Under the pieces are notes generated by a model. It saw only the letters and a list, made by a program, of their open reading frames with translations, was not told the origin of the DNA and did no database searches. A stretch of DNA of 64,000 nucleotides, from NCBI RefSeq assembly GCF_001591405.1, contig NZ_BCUV01000010.1, positions 1 to 64,000 of the forward strand, in the 5' to 3' direction. The position numbers were made by a program, and so were the translations under genes. This document shows, piece after piece, positions 50,930 to 60,116 of the stretch (within the stretch, counting starts at the first letter, position 1; the number at the start of each line of letters is the position of its first letter). Source of the stretch: Janibacter terrae NBRC 107853. GTDB lineage: Bacteria > Actinomycetota > Actinomycetes > Actinomycetales > Dermatophilaceae.

Positions 50930-51303
50930 CGGGGCTCACCGTGCTCGACCCAGGGCGCGATGGTGATGCGGCCCTGAGCCAGTGCTAGCTCGTCGATGTC
51001 GTCGACCCCGGCGCCGTCGGCGAGCACGGCTGCTCCACCGTCGACGACGGATCCTGCACGCACACCAGGGTGGAGGTAGGCGGTGGCACCGAGGCCGACG
51101 ACGAAGGGGGTCTGGGCGGAGTGGATCTCGAGGGTGATGTCCTCCAGCAGGAGCTCGTCGACCTCGAGGTCGTCGCTCTCCTCGGCGCGCACACGCAGCA
51201 CGTCGGGTCGCGTGCTGACCTCCGCCGCGCGCCCGAGGCTGACCGGGCGGACGCTGCTCAGCACCTCCGCTGTGATGTGGTCGAGGTGGATGACGTCAGC
51301 CAC
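50926..51303 (-). CDS. hypothetical beta-rich protein (125 aa)
   Basis: GTG at 51303 with AAGGAGG upstream. Acidic, with alternating short strands (DVLRVRAEESDDLEVDELLL, PFVVGLGATAYLHPGV). Overlaps the membrane protein gene by 8 bases and the zinc protein gene by ATGA. No family recognised. Confidence 0.6.
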   Translation of the reverse strand: MADVIHLDHITAEVLSSVRPVSLGRAAEVSTRPDVLRVRAEESDDLEVDELLLEDITLEIHSAQTPFVVGLGATAYLHPGVRAGSVVDGGAAVLADGAGVDDIDELALAQGRITIAPWVEHGEPR

Positions 51304-51571
51304 GGCGGGCCTCCTTGGTTCGGGATGAGCGGGCGTGCGCGACCCAGATGCCGGCAACCACCAGGACTGCCACGACGACGAGTCGGCGAAGGTCCAGCCC
51401 CGCGTCGAGGAATGGCACCGGGAGCAGGCTCGCCTCGGCGCCGACCAGGACCTGCTTCTCGAGCAGCCACCCCCGGACGGCCGCACGGACAGAGGGGAGC
51501 AGCGCGGGCAGGAAGAAGACCGCGAGGAAGAGCAGCAGCAGCTTGCTGGTGGCGTCCTCGTCCTGATTCAT
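51296..51571 (-). CDS. small membrane protein (91 aa)
   Basis: Two hydrophobic helices: KLLLLFLAVFFLPALLP (residues 10-26) and LVVVAVLVVAGIWVAHA (about 66-82). ATG overlaps the whiB stop (ATGA). May be an accessory of the transfer channel. Confidence 0.6.
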   Translation of the reverse strand: MNQDEDATSKLLLLFLAVFFLPALLPSVRAAVRGWLLEKQVLVGAEASLLPVPFLDAGLDLRRLVVVAVLVVAGIWVAHARSSRTKEARRG

Positions 51572-51831
51572 GCCGCCACCGGGGAGAAGGACGCGCTCTG
51601 GTTGACCGCCCGTGACCGCTCGTCCCGATCGGTGCCACCCCAGATCCCGAACTCGGGCTCGCCGTCCGCGTGCTTCTGGATCGCGAACTCGGCGCACGCT
51701 TGGAGCAGCGGGCACCCGGAGCAGGCCTTCTTCGCGGCGCGCTTGTCGCGGCGCAGCTCGGAGAACCACAGGTCCGGCTGCTGGGAGCAGGGGAGCTCGA
51801 TCGTGTGCTTGCTCTGCGGGTTGGGCCTCAT
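51568..51831 (-). CDS. WhiB-family Fe-S transcriptional regulator (87 aa)
   Basis: Four cysteines in WhiB spacing (PCSQQPDLWFS, then KACSGCPLLQACAEFA) bind a 4Fe-4S cluster; GIWGGTDRDER is the family turn and basic region. The ATG at 51831 has AAAGGAGG upstream. It is the first gene after promoter-motif copy C and probably regulates plasmid genes together with a sigma factor. WhiB proteins are restricted to actinobacteria and their phages. Confidence 0.92.
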   Translation of the reverse strand: MRPNPQSKHTIELPCSQQPDLWFSELRRDKRAAKKACSGCPLLQACAEFAIQKHADGEPEFGIWGGTDRDERSRAVNQSASFSPVAA

Positions 51832-51858
51832 CGGGGGGCCTCCTTTCCTCTCACTGAT

Positions 51859-51890
51859 GAAGAGGTGCAGCCCGTGGCCGATGTTGGAAG
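51859..51890 (-). promoter_or_regulatory. backbone promoter motif, copy C
   Basis: Minus strand CTTCCA-N17-CACCTCTTC followed by ATCAGTGAGAGG, 27 bases before the whiB start. Confidence 0.7.
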
Positions 51891-52014
51891 TCGCTCCGCA
51901 GGAATCGTCGGCGATCCCAGAAACTGCTTGCCTGGGGTCACTAGAATCGGCGCGTACGCTGCGACGTCGCCCGAAGGGCGCGCGCGAGGGAGCGGTCGAT
52001 TCGCTCCCCCCTCC

Positions 52015-52140
52015 AATATGACGTCGCATATGCATCGGCAGATGGGGCGGCAGAGGCACCCTCAGAGGTACCCGCAGAGGGGCAGGCAGGTGCTCACGCA
52101 GAGGACTGCGCTGATGGCACGGCATAGGCGGCTGCAGATG
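52015..52140 (-). repeat. 12-bp-spaced iteron array 2 (11 units), candidate parS-like site
   Basis: Hexamers at 52015, 52027, 52039, 52051, 52063, 52075, 52087, 52099, 52111, 52123 and 52135, each exactly 12 bp apart. On the plus strand they are AATATG, CATATG, CAGATG, CAGAGG (four times in all), CAGGTG, CTGATG, CATAGG, CAGATG. Their complements (CATCTG, CACCTG, CCTATG, CATATG) are the units of the array before parA. Lies between the T4SS terminator and the whiB promoter. Confidence 0.8.
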
Positions 52141-52171
52141 CGGAGCCGTGCAGAACGCCCCGGGATCGCGA

Positions 52172-52205
52172 AAGCCCCCGCGTGGCAGATCGCCGGCGGG
52201 GGCTT
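52172..52205 (-). terminator. hairpin terminator of the T4SS operon
   Basis: AAGCCCCCGC (52172-52181) pairs perfectly with GCGGGGGCTT (52196-52205) across a 14-base loop; on the minus strand TTTCGCG follows. Located 17 bases after the last T4SS gene. Confidence 0.75.
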
Positions 52206-52222
52206 CGTAGGGTCGGGGCGGG

Positions 52223-53812
52223 CTACTGGTAGCTGACGTGGACGTGATCCTTGTGGAGCAGGGTGTCCCCCGAGGTCGGGGCGTAGCGGGTGTACGGCCG
52301 CCACCCCTCGGAGTCTCGGTCGACCGACCAGATCTTGACGTCCCAGATCACGTACTTCACGCCGAGCTCCTGGGCGTGCTTGCGGGTCCACTGCGCCAAC
52401 TGCCAGCCTCGTTCCCGGCCGGCGGGCGTGCTGTAGGCGGGGATCATGAAGTCGACAGCCATCCCGGACCCGTGGTCGGAAGGTCCCTGCCGCTCCCCCA
52501 CCCCGTACATCGTCTCGACCCAGTCGAAGGACCCGCTGGTGCAGCGCAGGCCCCTCAACGCCACGGGCTGGAGCCCCTTCTCGGCGCTGCTGCCGGAGGC
52601 CTGGCAGCTCCCGGGGGCGCCCGGCATTCCCCGCACGACCTGCTCCCCATCGCAGCCAGCAGCGCTTCCGTCGCTTTTGGCCAGGGCGGCGGCCAGCGCC
52701 GGGTCGTCGGTGATCTGCGAGACCAGCGTGACGGCCTCGTTCCAGGACTTGGCGTAGTGGTTGGCGTCGGCGTTGCCCTGGGTGCGGTGGGCGGCCAACG
52801 TCGGGGAGAGGTCGCGGTACCCCTTGACCTTGACCAGGGCGTCGAAGAAGAGGAGAGCCGAGGAGTAGGCGTCCATGCGTTTGTTGAGGGGCCCCCAGCT
52901 GGTCCGCTGCTGGAAGACCCCTCTGCTGTCAGGGCCGGCTATGTCGCCGTGATCGAGCTCGCGCAGGTCGGACTCCCCGATGCCGGTCATGACCCCGACG
53001 GTGGCGCTCCACTGGTCGAGTCCGCGGGTGTTGGCCGCGCGGATGATCTCCATGGCCACCCTGACCTGGTCGGCGTTGAACCGGCCGAGGGATCGGGCGT
53101 TGCCCTTGGGTGCGTCGGCTGGGTCTTCGCCGCCGGAGCTGACGTCCGCGGTGACGACCTCGATGTCAGCAGCTGAGTCTGGGTCTGAGGTCGAGACGGA
53201 GGCTGCGGTCGCGGTCCCTCCTAGCGGGGGCATCTTCACGCCTTGCTGCTTCAGCCAGGCGATGGGGTCGACGGGTTGGCCGCCGCGGTGCACCTCGAAG
53301 TGGAGGTGATTGCCGGTGGACAGGCCTGTGGTGCCCTCAACACCGACGGCTCCTCCGGCGCTGATCTGCTGGCCCTGCGTTGCGCTGATGCTGGCCAGGT
53401 GGAAGTAGCGGGTGCGGATCCCGCCCCCGTGGTCGATCTCGACGAAGTTCCCCGCGCCGGGGTCTCCGTGGACCACTGTGGCGACCTTGCCGGCCTTGGC
53501 GGCGACGATCTTCCCGCCGGAGGGGACGGTGGTCAGGTCGGCGCCGGCGTGCAGCCGCCAGACCTGGAGGACGGGGTGGAAGCGCTGCCCGAAGGGCGAG
53601 CCGTACCGGAAGGTGCCGGCGATGGGCGCTCGAGCGGGCCCGCCGCTGGCCAGGACGACGTCCTGGCCGACGGTGTCGCAGCCCTCCATCGCGTGGGCCG
53701 CGGACGTTGAGGCGCTGAAGAACGCCATGGCCGCCATGGCGATGCCGACCGGGACGGCCACGACGGCGACGAGCAGCGGTGCCACGATCATCGCGACGTG
53801 CTTGGGCTGCAT
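52223..53812 (-). CDS. multidomain peptidoglycan hydrolase of the conjugation apparatus (529 aa)
   Basis: N-terminal membrane helix (MIVAPLLVAVVAVPVGIAMA). LytM/M23 endopeptidase with HAGAD (about residue 86) and HLHFEVH (about 169). A lysozyme/transglycosylase-like middle with GIGESDLRELDHGD and GVFQQRTSWG (about 275-300). The C-terminal domain has DHGSGMAVDFMIP (about 444) and KDHVHVSY (about 521), zinc-ligand patterns of M15/VanY-like or ARB_07466-type domains. Such enzymes open the cell wall for the transfer channel (TcpG/VirB1-like role). The ATG overlaps the previous stop (TGATG). Confidence 0.85.
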   Translation of the reverse strand: MQPKHVAMIVAPLLVAVVAVPVGIAMAAMAFFSASTSAAHAMEGCDTVGQDVVLASGGPARAPIAGTFRYGSPFGQRFHPVLQVWRLHAGADLTTVPSGGKIVAAKAGKVATVVHGDPGAGNFVEIDHGGGIRTRYFHLASISATQGQQISAGGAVGVEGTTGLSTGNHLHFEVHRGGQPVDPIAWLKQQGVKMPPLGGTATAASVSTSDPDSAADIEVVTADVSSGGEDPADAPKGNARSLGRFNADQVRVAMEIIRAANTRGLDQWSATVGVMTGIGESDLRELDHGDIAGPDSRGVFQQRTSWGPLNKRMDAYSSALLFFDALVKVKGYRDLSPTLAAHRTQGNADANHYAKSWNEAVTLVSQITDDPALAAALAKSDGSAAGCDGEQVVRGMPGAPGSCQASGSSAEKGLQPVALRGLRCTSGSFDWVETMYGVGERQGPSDHGSGMAVDFMIPAYSTPAGRERGWQLAQWTRKHAQELGVKYVIWDVKIWSVDRDSEGWRPYTRYAPTSGDTLLHKDHVHVSYQ

Positions 53813-54462
53813 CAGTGGACGCCTTCGGGGGCCCGGATCGAGGAGACCCGCCAGGTGCCGTCGTCGCGGTCCGTGGTCAGCAGGACGGTCCACTGGCCGA
53901 CGTCGGTGGGGACCAGGACAGCGACCTCTTCGTCTCCGTGCCCGTCGTCTGCGCCGGAGTCCTCGCCAAGGATCAGGTGGGCCCGGCCGGTGACCTTCCG
54001 GAAGGGGACCCGCTCGGGGTCGATGCCGATCATCTCGTTGCGGCCCTGCGCTGAGAGCAGACCTTCGGTGCGTGACCACCATGTCGAGTACCCGAGCTGC
54101 GGGGACTGGGCGAGCAGGCGCATGACCTGCTCGGCCCGCTCGGGTGCTCCTCGGGCGGACTTCTTGGCTGACTGGACGGCCGACGGGTCGATCCGGTCGT
54201 GGTCGTGCCCGCTGGCCGGGCTGGTGGCGCTGCGGGGCGGCTCTGAGGTCCCGGGGTGGGGGGGGGATCTCGATGGTCCCAGGCTCGGGCTGGGGGTCGA
54301 CGACGGCTGCGCCGAGTGGGTCGGCTGTGGCCCCGACTCGTCGCCGCGTCCCAGCAGCAGCATCACGGTCAGGAGCAGCGCGAGGCACACGAGGGCGGTC
54401 ACGACCGGGCCGCGGCGGAGGCGCACGGTCGGGAGGCCTTGATGAGGTCCGGGGCGACTCAT
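53812..54462 (-). CDS. membrane-anchored T4SS accessory protein (216 aa)
   Basis: One membrane helix (VVTALVCLALLLTVMLLLG, residues 19-37), a Ser/Pro linker, then a 120-residue domain likely outside the membrane (LGYSTWWSRTEGLLSAQG, VAVLVPTDVGQWTVLLT). Coupled on both sides. The fold resembles small NTF2-like or lipoprotein modules of conjugation operons; I cannot name it. Confidence 0.65.
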   Translation of the reverse strand: MSRPGPHQGLPTVRLRRGPVVTALVCLALLLTVMLLLGRGDESGPQPTHSAQPSSTPSPSLGPSRSPPHPGTSEPPRSATSPASGHDHDRIDPSAVQSAKKSARGAPERAEQVMRLLAQSPQLGYSTWWSRTEGLLSAQGRNEMIGIDPERVPFRKVTGRAHLILGEDSGADDGHGDEEVAVLVPTDVGQWTVLLTTDRDDGTWRVSSIRAPEGVH

Positions 54463-56681
54463 GACGCCTCCTTGATCGCGGCCAGGCGCAGGGCAGCGCC
54501 GTGGGAGGCCCCGAAGGGCTCCTTGCGGGTGGCCTGTCGCTCCTTCATGGCAGCGATGAGCCGGTCGGCCTTGTCGATGTCTCGGATCTTCTGCTCGCTG
54601 AGGTCAGGGGCTTTGACCTTCGGCAGCGACGTCGGTGAGGGGGTCGAGTTGGGTGCTGGCGTCGGTGTGGGACGTGAGCTGGGTGCCGTGGTCGGGTTGG
54701 GGCTAGTGGGGGCAGGTCGGTGCCGGGGTGTCTGGACCTGCGGAGCGCGGGGCGTGGTGGATGTACGCCCGAGGTGGACGGCGGCGCCGACAGCGGCCGA
54801 GGTGAGCGGGTCGGCGCCGAGCGAGAGAGCGGTCGTGGCGACCTTGCTGGCTCCGCTGTAGCGGCCCAGCGCTCGGGCACCGACCCCGAGGTTGTGGGCG
54901 TACTCGCGACCGAAGCTGGTGGCCTGGGCGCGCTTGGCGTCGACGCGCTGCGCGGTGTCCTGGCGTGCCTGGGCAAACTTCTCCCCCATCTGGGTGCGCT
55001 TGGCGCTCAGACCGGCCTTGGCGGCCCCGTACGCGCGCGGTGCGTAGACCGGTGCGCCGACGGTGGATGCCAGCCCGAGCTTGGTCGCTGACCAGGCGAG
55101 CTTGCCGGTGCCTTTGACGGCTGAGCCCAGCGTGGAGCCGGTCGGTTGCCGTGTGGGTCCGCCCGGCAGGGTCTGCCTCTCGCCCTCGGTGGCCCCTGGG
55201 GTGTTGCCCAGCCTGCGGGTGGCCATCATCGACGCGGCCGGGCTGGCCAGGCTGGCAGCGCTGGTCACCACGCGCATCGGGCTGGCCTTGGTGGTGTCGA
55301 CCGATCGTGCCTCCGGCATCGTCTTGGACTGGATCTTCTGGCCGAGCTTCTTGCCCTGCTTCCGGGCGCGCATCACGTAGGAGGTCATGACGACCAGAGC
55401 GACGACCAGGATGCAGTCGATGAGGATGTAGACCATCCGCGGGTCCAGTCCCTCAGCGGTCATGAGGGCCTCGAAGAGCAGCAGGAAGGCGCCGATGCCC
55501 ATCAAGGTGGCGACGATGTATCCCGCGACGACGCCGACGATGCAGATGGCCGACCAGATCTCGGCGGTGCCGCCGCCGGGGATGATGGCCTTGAGCATGA
55601 CCCAGGCGGCGCGGACGGCCTCGAACATGGCCAGGGCGATGAAGAAGTTGAGGACGACTGACAGGCCCACGAAGAAGAGGACGAGCGCCCCGCCGGAGGG
55701 GTACAAGAACGCCATCCCGATGAGCCCGTTGAGGGGGTTGTCTGCGGCCTCGAGGTAGGCCTTGTTGCACTTGCCCATGTTCTTGCGTGGCCGGTCGTCG
55801 TCACCGCCGTTGACGGGATAGCCCTTCTTGAGGTCCTCGTCGTAGACCTTGACGCACTTGGTGTCCTTGTCGATGGAGGCGCCGTAGTTGATGAGCTGGT
55901 GCGGGGTGCGGATGAAGACGTCGACGAGCTTGGCGCTGGAGCGTGACTGCAGCTCCGTGGCGTCGGTGGAGTCGCTCTCGCCTCCGCTGACGATCTGGGA
56001 GGACAGGCCCACCCCGAGGTCGCGGGAGCCCATGATGAGCCCACTGTCGCCTGCGATGACCTCCATGGGACGCACGGCGGCGGTGGTCAGCAGAGATCCC
56101 ATGAGCAGCGCGATGAAGAGGCCGGCCAGCCCGGAGGCCGCCTTCCCGGTCTGGATCCACACGGCGCAGATCCCGAAGGCGATGACGGTCAGGGCTGGGA
56201 TGACCCCGATCTGCCCGATGGTCTCCTGGAGGGCCCCGGCGATGGCGGCGGCGGGGCCGCGGAGGGTCTGGAGCATCTGGAACTGCAGGGCGTAGTCGAA
56301 CAGCCACAGCGCTGTGCCGACGTAGATCCGGTAGAGCTCCCACGCGAACTGGAGGAAGGTCGCCGCGAACATGTTCTTAGGGTTGGTCACTCCCCCTTCG
56401 TCGATCGAGAGCCGGTAGGAGCTCATCGGGATGCCCTGGGAGTCCTTGGTCTGGAAGGGGCTGACCCAGGAGTTGGCGGCGCCGTCGCCGGGGTCGGCGA
56501 TCGCCAGCCCGGCGGGCAGGACCACGAGCGCGGCCAGGGCAGCCAGGCCGAGGGTTAGACGGGTCCGGTTGCGGGTCAGCCGGTTTCGGGTGTTGACCCG
56601 GGCCACCCGTCGCACCAGCGCGCGGGTCTGCGCCGCACGATGGGTCAGTAGCCCGGTCAGGAGACGGCTGGGGGCGGCCAT
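54459..56681 (-). CDS. VirB6/TrbL-like polytopic channel protein (740 aa)
   Basis: An N-terminal signal-like segment, then at least six membrane helices between residues about 130 and 440 (for example VIPALTVIAFGICAVWI, ALVLFFVGLSVVLNFFIAL, IWSAICIVGVVAGYIVATLM, VYILIDCILVVALVVMT). The cytoplasmic C-terminal 300 residues are basic and Ala/Pro/Thr-rich. Position between the VirB4-like ATPase and the hydrolase matches the inner-membrane core of FATA-type T4SS. Confidence 0.85.
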   Translation of the reverse strand: MAAPSRLLTGLLTHRAAQTRALVRRVARVNTRNRLTRNRTRLTLGLAALAALVVLPAGLAIADPGDGAANSWVSPFQTKDSQGIPMSSYRLSIDEGGVTNPKNMFAATFLQFAWELYRIYVGTALWLFDYALQFQMLQTLRGPAAAIAGALQETIGQIGVIPALTVIAFGICAVWIQTGKAASGLAGLFIALLMGSLLTTAAVRPMEVIAGDSGLIMGSRDLGVGLSSQIVSGGESDSTDATELQSRSSAKLVDVFIRTPHQLINYGASIDKDTKCVKVYDEDLKKGYPVNGGDDDRPRKNMGKCNKAYLEAADNPLNGLIGMAFLYPSGGALVLFFVGLSVVLNFFIALAMFEAVRAAWVMLKAIIPGGGTAEIWSAICIVGVVAGYIVATLMGIGAFLLLFEALMTAEGLDPRMVYILIDCILVVALVVMTSYVMRARKQGKKLGQKIQSKTMPEARSVDTTKASPMRVVTSAASLASPAASMMATRRLGNTPGATEGERQTLPGGPTRQPTGSTLGSAVKGTGKLAWSATKLGLASTVGAPVYAPRAYGAAKAGLSAKRTQMGEKFAQARQDTAQRVDAKRAQATSFGREYAHNLGVGARALGRYSGASKVATTALSLGADPLTSAAVGAAVHLGRTSTTPRAPQVQTPRHRPAPTSPNPTTAPSSRPTPTPAPNSTPSPTSLPKVKAPDLSEQKIRDIDKADRLIAAMKERQATRKEPFGASHGAALRLAAIKEAS

Positions 56682-59266
56682 CAGGCTGCGCTCCGGGACT
56701 TCGGCGGGGTGGTGAAGACGGCCGCACGGCGGGAGGGGCGTGCAGGGGGAAGGATCTTGACCAGGCCGATGCCTCCGAAGGCGTCGCGCAGGAAGGCCTC
56801 GCCGCGTCGCTCGAGCGGCACCCCTTGGTCGCCCTGGACTGGGGAGAGGTCCTCGGTGACCTTCTTGAGCATGTCGGCCCAGGCGGGGTCGTCCTCCTTG
56901 ATGCCCAGCCAGCGCAGCCCGTTGGCGGCCAGCCCGGCGTCGCGGTGACGGACCAGGACGCGGGTGGGGATGAGCCCGGCGAGAACCTCGTCATGCAGGT
57001 CACCGACGTCGTGGGTGCCGGCCAGCAGCAGCGCCTTGGGGCGGCGGCCTCGGCGCAGGAAGTGCTGGATGTCGCCGACGTTCTCGCTGTTCTGGGTGAT
57101 GTCGTACATCTCGTCGGTGACGAACGCGGCCGCGCGGGAGCGGTCGGCGAAGCACAGGCGACGGGCCAGCCGACACAGCATCCGGTAGTAGGCGCGGCCG
57201 AAGACCTTCTCGGGTGGCAGCTGCTTGAAGAGGTGCTCGTTGGACATCTCCCGGTCCGTGGGCTGCTCCATGCCGTGGGTGCGCCACGCGGTCGCGGAGA
57301 CCGTCAGATCCACCGGCGGCAGTGAGTCGTCGAAGATCACTCGAGCGACCCCGGTCTTGGTCCAGTTCCGCATCGCCTGGCCGAGCTGACGCGCCAGGCG
57401 ACGGTCTTCCTCGTCGGGCAGGTCGCACCCGCCGTCGGCGAGGTGAGCGCACAGCTGGGCGCTGCTGGTGATCTGGTGCCCCTGGAGGTAGGTGGCCTCG
57501 GTGACCTGCCCCAGGACGACTCCCAGCCCGCCTGTGGTGTCGATGTTGAGCAGCTGGACCAGGAAGGTCCGCAGCACGTCCCCGGCCTGCTCTGCCGGCA
57601 GCGTCATCAACGGGTCCATAGTCACTTGGGGGTCCATGGCGTCGACGACCTGGTGGGACTCGAAGGTGCGTGCGAAGACGGCCCACTCGCCGTCTTCGGA
57701 CTTGTCGATGGCCCACCACTGGCCGCCCTTGTCGACCAGGTCGGAGGCGCAGGTCTTGAGCAGCACGCTCTTCCCGGCTCCCATCTCCCCGACGGCCAGG
57801 ATCGCCCCGGAGACGTCGAGCTCGGGGTAGCCGGCGAGGTCGACGTGGACGACCTGGGGCCGGGAGGTGCCCTTGTTCAGTGCGAACGCGGCACCCCTTT
57901 GCCCGCCGAGCTGGTTGCCGACGAACGGGACGAGCTTGGAGAAGTGCTCCGAAGAGGTGAACTGGGCGTAGGTCTTGATCATCGGGGTGCGCGGCGATCC
58001 AGGCTGCATCCCCCACCACAGCTCGCTCTGGTGCCCGGCGATCCGCTCGAGCCGCATCCCCACGGAGTCCTTGAGGGTCTTGGTCAGGGCGTGGGCGTGC
58101 TCGTCGACCAGGGACGTCAGCTCGGCATCGCTCTGCTCGGGGCTGGTCCGGGCCACCCCGAGGGCGAAGAGCATGGTGTGCTCGACCTCGACCTCGAGCT
58201 TGTCGTCGGCGAAGATCTTGTCGTACTCGGTGAGCAGCTCGGCGGCCAGCCGAAGGTCGTGCAGGCCGGTGCCCTGGGCCTCTTCCTTGTCGCGGTGGTC
58301 GAACTGCTCGTTGAGGTCCTTGACGGCCTTGCGGTTGCGCGGCAGAACCTTCTCCCGCGAGTTGATCCGCAGACGGATCGCCCAGTCGACGTCATAGCCC
58401 GTCTGATCCAGGTGCAGCAGGAACTCGCTGCCCGGGAAGGTCAGGCCCCCGCTGGGCGTTTCGGCAACGGCCAGGATCGCCTGGTGAGAGGCCGGTGTGG
58501 CTGGGTGAGCGACCTTGAGGACCCGCTGCCGCAGCACGTTGACCTTGGCGAAAGCGCCGGCGTCGACCAGGTCGGAGCGAGCCCCTTCGTCCAGGACCGG
58601 CTCGGAGATCACCGCTGCAGAGACCAGGTCGGCCCCGGGGTGCATGTCCTGCGGGATCTGCGCGGGGACCGGCTCGTCGAGCATCCCGCGGCGCTGAGCG
58701 TGGTTGGCGATCCAGGCCTGCTCGGCCACCGACACCTGCCGGGGACGAAACGGTGCCGGGATCAGCGACTCGATCTGCGCCGCCTGCACCACCCGCGCCT
58801 GCACATCTGCTGGCGTCCGGTGGGCCAGAGGCACATCCAGACGGTCCTTGAAGTCGCGCCAGGCGGCACGGCCGGCCGTGGTCCATCGCTCCCAGCCGGT
58901 GTTGGCAAGAGGCACGGCCAGCCAGTGGAACCGTTCCCCCATCGGGATGTCCTCCAGAGCATCGAGCGTGGCCTCGCACTCCTCGACCCACCCGGGGGTC
59001 TGGGCCAGGTCGACGCCCTCGATCATCCGCTCGACGACCTGCACTGGATCCTCGCTGAGCATGTACGACAGCAGCAGCGCCTCACCGTCCAAGGACCGGA
59101 TCAGCAGCCGGTGGAGGTCTCTCACAGCCCGCTTGTCGGCGATCGTGCCCGAGTAGCGCAGCCCGCTCAGCCGCCACGTCGCCCACACCGTGCCCGACCG
59201 GGTCCACATCAGGTGCCCGGCCAGGTCGGTCACCGGCGAACGGCGGATCCTCATGGTCGTGGTCAT
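56681..59266 (-). CDS. VirB4-like T4SS ATPase (861 aa)
   Basis: N-terminal 450-residue domain followed by the motor: Walker A VGEMGAGKSVLLK (about residue 491), WWAIDKSEDGEW, Walker B-like AAFVTDEMYDI and a final HRDAGLAANGL segment. GAGGAGACCCGAG precedes the ATG. It energises assembly of the transfer channel. Overlaps the VirB6-like gene (TGATG). Confidence 0.9.
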   Translation of the reverse strand: MTTTMRIRRSPVTDLAGHLMWTRSGTVWATWRLSGLRYSGTIADKRAVRDLHRLLIRSLDGEALLLSYMLSEDPVQVVERMIEGVDLAQTPGWVEECEATLDALEDIPMGERFHWLAVPLANTGWERWTTAGRAAWRDFKDRLDVPLAHRTPADVQARVVQAAQIESLIPAPFRPRQVSVAEQAWIANHAQRRGMLDEPVPAQIPQDMHPGADLVSAAVISEPVLDEGARSDLVDAGAFAKVNVLRQRVLKVAHPATPASHQAILAVAETPSGGLTFPGSEFLLHLDQTGYDVDWAIRLRINSREKVLPRNRKAVKDLNEQFDHRDKEEAQGTGLHDLRLAAELLTEYDKIFADDKLEVEVEHTMLFALGVARTSPEQSDAELTSLVDEHAHALTKTLKDSVGMRLERIAGHQSELWWGMQPGSPRTPMIKTYAQFTSSEHFSKLVPFVGNQLGGQRGAAFALNKGTSRPQVVHVDLAGYPELDVSGAILAVGEMGAGKSVLLKTCASDLVDKGGQWWAIDKSEDGEWAVFARTFESHQVVDAMDPQVTMDPLMTLPAEQAGDVLRTFLVQLLNIDTTGGLGVVLGQVTEATYLQGHQITSSAQLCAHLADGGCDLPDEEDRRLARQLGQAMRNWTKTGVARVIFDDSLPPVDLTVSATAWRTHGMEQPTDREMSNEHLFKQLPPEKVFGRAYYRMLCRLARRLCFADRSRAAAFVTDEMYDITQNSENVGDIQHFLRRGRRPKALLLAGTHDVGDLHDEVLAGLIPTRVLVRHRDAGLAANGLRWLGIKEDDPAWADMLKKVTEDLSPVQGDQGVPLERRGEAFLRDAFGGIGLVKILPPARPSRRAAVFTTPPKSRSAA

Positions 59267-59284
59267 CTCGGGTCTCCTCAGGGA

Positions 59285-59818
59285 TCAGCGCGCGAGCAGC
59301 GCAGCGAGCTTGTCCTCCACGGCAGCCGGTGAAGCAGGCTGCGGCGGGACAGGGGTCGGGTCAGGCTCCGCAGTGATCACGGGCCGGGAACGTGCAGCCA
59401 TCTCAGGCGCCCCAGGGAGGGCGTGCACGGCCAACTGGGAGCGCACACGGACCGGCTCTGCGCTCGTGACCGCGTAGCGGCCCCAGGTGCCGTGCGTGGG
59501 CCGCGAGGCGACCCGGGCGCTGCCGGAGATGTAGGCCAGGGGGTTTGTCGACCCGTGCGGGATGTACCGGGCCAGCCAGCCCAGCGCGTAGGCCGCACCG
59601 ATGACGACGGCGTAGTCAGCCAGGGGGTGGAAGTGCCCCCAGACGCCCATTGTCTTGACCCCGAGCGCGGCGGTTAGAACCGCGGTGCCGAGCTGGACAG
59701 GCCGGTAAGGCCCGCCCCAGATCCGCTCCCCCGAGGGGAGCTTGCCGATGAGCTTGGGGATGCGCAGGGCCGGGGTGTACCACCGGGCGACCTCGACCTG
59801 CTCGCGCCCCGAACTCAT
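59285..59818 (-). CDS. TcpE/SCO6880-type T4SS membrane protein (177 aa)
   Basis: Two membrane segments (GTAVLTAALGVKTMGVWG and LADYAVVIGAAYALGWLA) with a conserved-looking PLAYISGSARVASRP after them; Pro-rich C-terminus. Such proteins sit just upstream of VirB4 in Gram-positive conjugation operons. Overlaps the preceding gene by ATGA. Confidence 0.65.
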   Translation of the reverse strand: MSSGREQVEVARWYTPALRIPKLIGKLPSGERIWGGPYRPVQLGTAVLTAALGVKTMGVWGHFHPLADYAVVIGAAYALGWLARYIPHGSTNPLAYISGSARVASRPTHGTWGRYAVTSAEPVRVRSQLAVHALPGAPEMAARSRPVITAEPDPTPVPPQPASPAAVEDKLAALLAR

Positions 59819-60114
59819 GCCGAGCCGGGGGCGTCACCGACGACCACGGGTGCCCCGACGGTCTCAGAGACCGTATCGTCGAAGACCTGCCCGATGTCAT
59901 CGTTCTGGTACTGCTGGACCAGCCAGCCGACGAAGATGGCGGTCACGATCCCAGCGATCGAGGCCATGACGGTGGGTGCCTTGAAGACCTGCTTGATCAG
60001 GACGACGATGATGATCGCGCCGACGGCGGACAGGCCGAGGGACTCGATGTTCGAGAAGAAGTCTTGGCCGGCCTCGAAGATGTCGGCCGACGGCGGGGTG
60101 ATGAAGGGGTGCAT
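59815..60114 (-). CDS. small T4SS membrane protein (99 aa)
   Basis: MHPFITPPSADIFEAGQDFF, then two helices (AVGAIIIVVLIKQVF and VMASIAGIVTAIFVGWLV) and an acidic tail. Similar in size and topology to TcpD/VirB2-3-like subunits. The start at 60114 is just after the stop of the TcpC-like gene. Confidence 0.65.
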   Translation of the reverse strand: MHPFITPPSADIFEAGQDFFSNIESLGLSAVGAIIIVVLIKQVFKAPTVMASIAGIVTAIFVGWLVQQYQNDDIGQVFDDTVSETVGAPVVVGDAPGSA

Positions 60115-60116
60115 CG

